Positions 63,111 through 64,000 of a stretch of DNA of 64,000 bases are shown in pieces; within the stretch, counting starts at the first letter, position 1; each line of letters opens with the position of its first letter. The position numbers and the translations under genes were made by a program. The notes beneath the pieces are model-generated. The model saw only the letters and a program-made list of their open reading frames with translations, ran no database searches and had not been told where the DNA came from. The stretch is from Clostridiales bacterium (GTDB lineage Bacteria > Bacillota > Clostridia > Saccharofermentanales > Saccharofermentanaceae). Location of the stretch: NCBI GenBank assembly GCA_017427465.1, contig JAFRST010000043.1, positions 1 through 64,000 of the forward strand, in the 5' to 3' direction.

Positions 63111-64000
63111 ATGGGTATATATTCGATATTGTTGGCTGTAGTGATGGTGCTCAGCATGCTGTCTACTTTTGCACTCGTCCTCTTCTCAAGACGAGGTGCT
63201 AAGACGCTTGAGATTTTAGTCTCCGGATGCATCATGATCAGCAATATCGGCTATTTTGTTCTCTCATGCTCCAGTTCCATGGGCGAGGCTGTTCTCGCTA
63301 ACTCCCTGACTTATGTCGGCGGCCTCTTTTTGCCGCTCCTGATCGTTTATATCCTCATCGACTATTCTGATTCCAAGGTCCCAATCTGGTTTACGGGTAC
63401 GATGATCCTTATCAATATCCTCGTTTTCGTAACAACATTGATCCCCGAGAGAGCTCCGCTCTTTTATTCGGCAATGAGATTTATAGAGGGCGATCCTTCA
63501 AGACTCATTAAGGAACCCGGACCGGCATATTATGTCAAGTTCATCATACTGACCGTTGAGCTGGCTCTTGTAGCCTTCTTTACGATCCTTACATACCTTG
63601 GCAGAAGAAACGCTTCATTCAGGCTCATGCTCATCTATTTCGGTTCTTTGGTAGGAGCTGTTGTTGTTTATCTGACAAGACGTATCTTTAATCTTCTTTA
63701 TGATCCGCTTCCATTCTTCTATCTTATTTGCTCGTTTATGCTCGATTATGTAGTAACCAGAGCGACTATCTATGACGTCAATCTGAGTGTCCAGGAGAAG
63801 ATAGATGAGCTAAGTACTTACGGCTATCTCGTATTTGACAGGAAGTTCCGTTATGTCGGAAGCAACCCGGTGGCAGAGAAGTTCTTCCCTGAGATCGCAA
63901 ATATGAGAATCGATGCCAAGATCATTGCCAAGGATTACGCCCTCAAGGATCTTCTTAAGTGGGTCATCGCAAATGCCACTGAAGCTAATGAGTCCAAGAA
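63111..64000 (+). CDS. 7TM sensor protein, N-terminal part (runs off the window)
   Basis: The frame is open from the ATG at 63111 (AGGGTGA upstream) to the window end, about 296 residues. Seven hydrophobic segments occupy residues 1-225 (MGIYSILLAVVMVLSMLSTF at the start, FYLICSFMLDYVV at the end), as in the 7TM N-terminal domain of some histidine kinases and cyclic-di-GMP enzymes. A PAS-like region begins near residue 240 (STYGYLVFDRKFRYVGSNPV). The output domain lies outside the window, so kinase or GGDEF cannot be decided. It is divergent from birA. Confidence 0.75.
   Translation, partial: MGIYSILLAVVMVLSMLSTFALVLFSRRGAKTLEILVSGCIMISNIGYFVLSCSSSMGEAVLANSLTYVGGLFLPLLIVYILIDYSDSKVPIWFTGTMILINILVFVTTLIPERAPLFYSAMRFIEGDPSRLIKEPGPAYYVKFIILTVELALVAFFTILTYLGRRNASFRLMLIYFGSLVGAVVVYLTRRIFNLLYDPLPFFYLICSFMLDYVVTRATIYDVNLSVQEKIDELSTYGYLVFDRKFRYVGSNPVAEKFFPEIANMRIDAKIIAKDYALKDLLKWVIANATEANESK

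Noticed and set aside
62975..63244. N-terminal 90-residue extension of BirA
   Set aside because: It overlaps the divergent gene start and lacks any family pattern; the winged helix begins at the ATG at 62974.

Overview
The window looks like chromosomal DNA of an anaerobic, Gram-positive member of the Clostridia. The evidence is an LPXTG-type sorting signal, an S-box (SAM-I) riboswitch before metK, a YesN/YesM two-component pair, a ThrR-like ACT regulator next to hom, an Amt-PII fusion, strong GGAGG ribosome sites and many lipobox proteins. An Oscillospirales or Saccharofermentans-like lineage is my guess only. No phage, insertion sequence, CRISPR array or rRNA was seen; the one tRNA found is tRNA-Leu(GAG).

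Layout. 1-3770: the end of a repeat-rich wall-anchored protein, a GT-C-like membrane protein, and a ZIP metal transporter whose promoter spacer is a palindrome. 3785-6051: tRNA-Leu, an OGG-type DNA glycosylase and an RNA methyltransferase (minus strand). 6504-10339: proA, rpiB and an ammonium transporter fused to a PII domain. 10554-17209: an F-type ATP synthase operon in the order a-c-b-alpha-gamma-beta-epsilon. It has no delta gene; instead a delta C-terminal-like domain is fused to the front of alpha. 17220-18419: an Fe-S aldo/keto reductase following it. 18407-24278 (minus): a compact Tad/Flp pilus operon (CpaE-like protein, CpaF ATPase, a TadB-TadC fusion, a Flp pilin, an FHA protein) and an unknown protein. 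24504-29205: riboswitch-controlled metK, then recD2 and comFC. 29354-36571: three tandem paralogous lipoproteins of about 795 residues joining a divergent N-terminal region to a solute-binding domain. 36586-43307: a MraY-like transferase, argS, an M3 peptidase, an RsmF-type methyltransferase and rdgB. 43573-45223: thrR-like and hom. 45258-58060: a sugar regulon, with a response regulator, histidine kinase and sugar-binding lipoprotein (a likely extracellular sensor), an AraR-like repressor, a YtfQRT/YjfF-type ABC transporter, an FGGY kinase and AraD. 58258-64000: purD, a nadD-yqeK fusion, rsfS, comEA, birA and the start of a 7TM sensor.

Most notable observation: the promoter regions of comEA and of the Tad pilus operon, 37 kb apart, share a block of three GTCG repeats spaced about one helical turn apart. 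In both, the block lies exactly 24 nt before a -10-like hexamer. The comEA hexamer would place the transcript start on its ATG, and comEA has no Shine-Dalgarno. This points to a common activator controlling a pilus and a DNA-uptake protein, possibly a Tad-pilus-based competence regulon. Second is the delta/alpha ATP synthase fusion.
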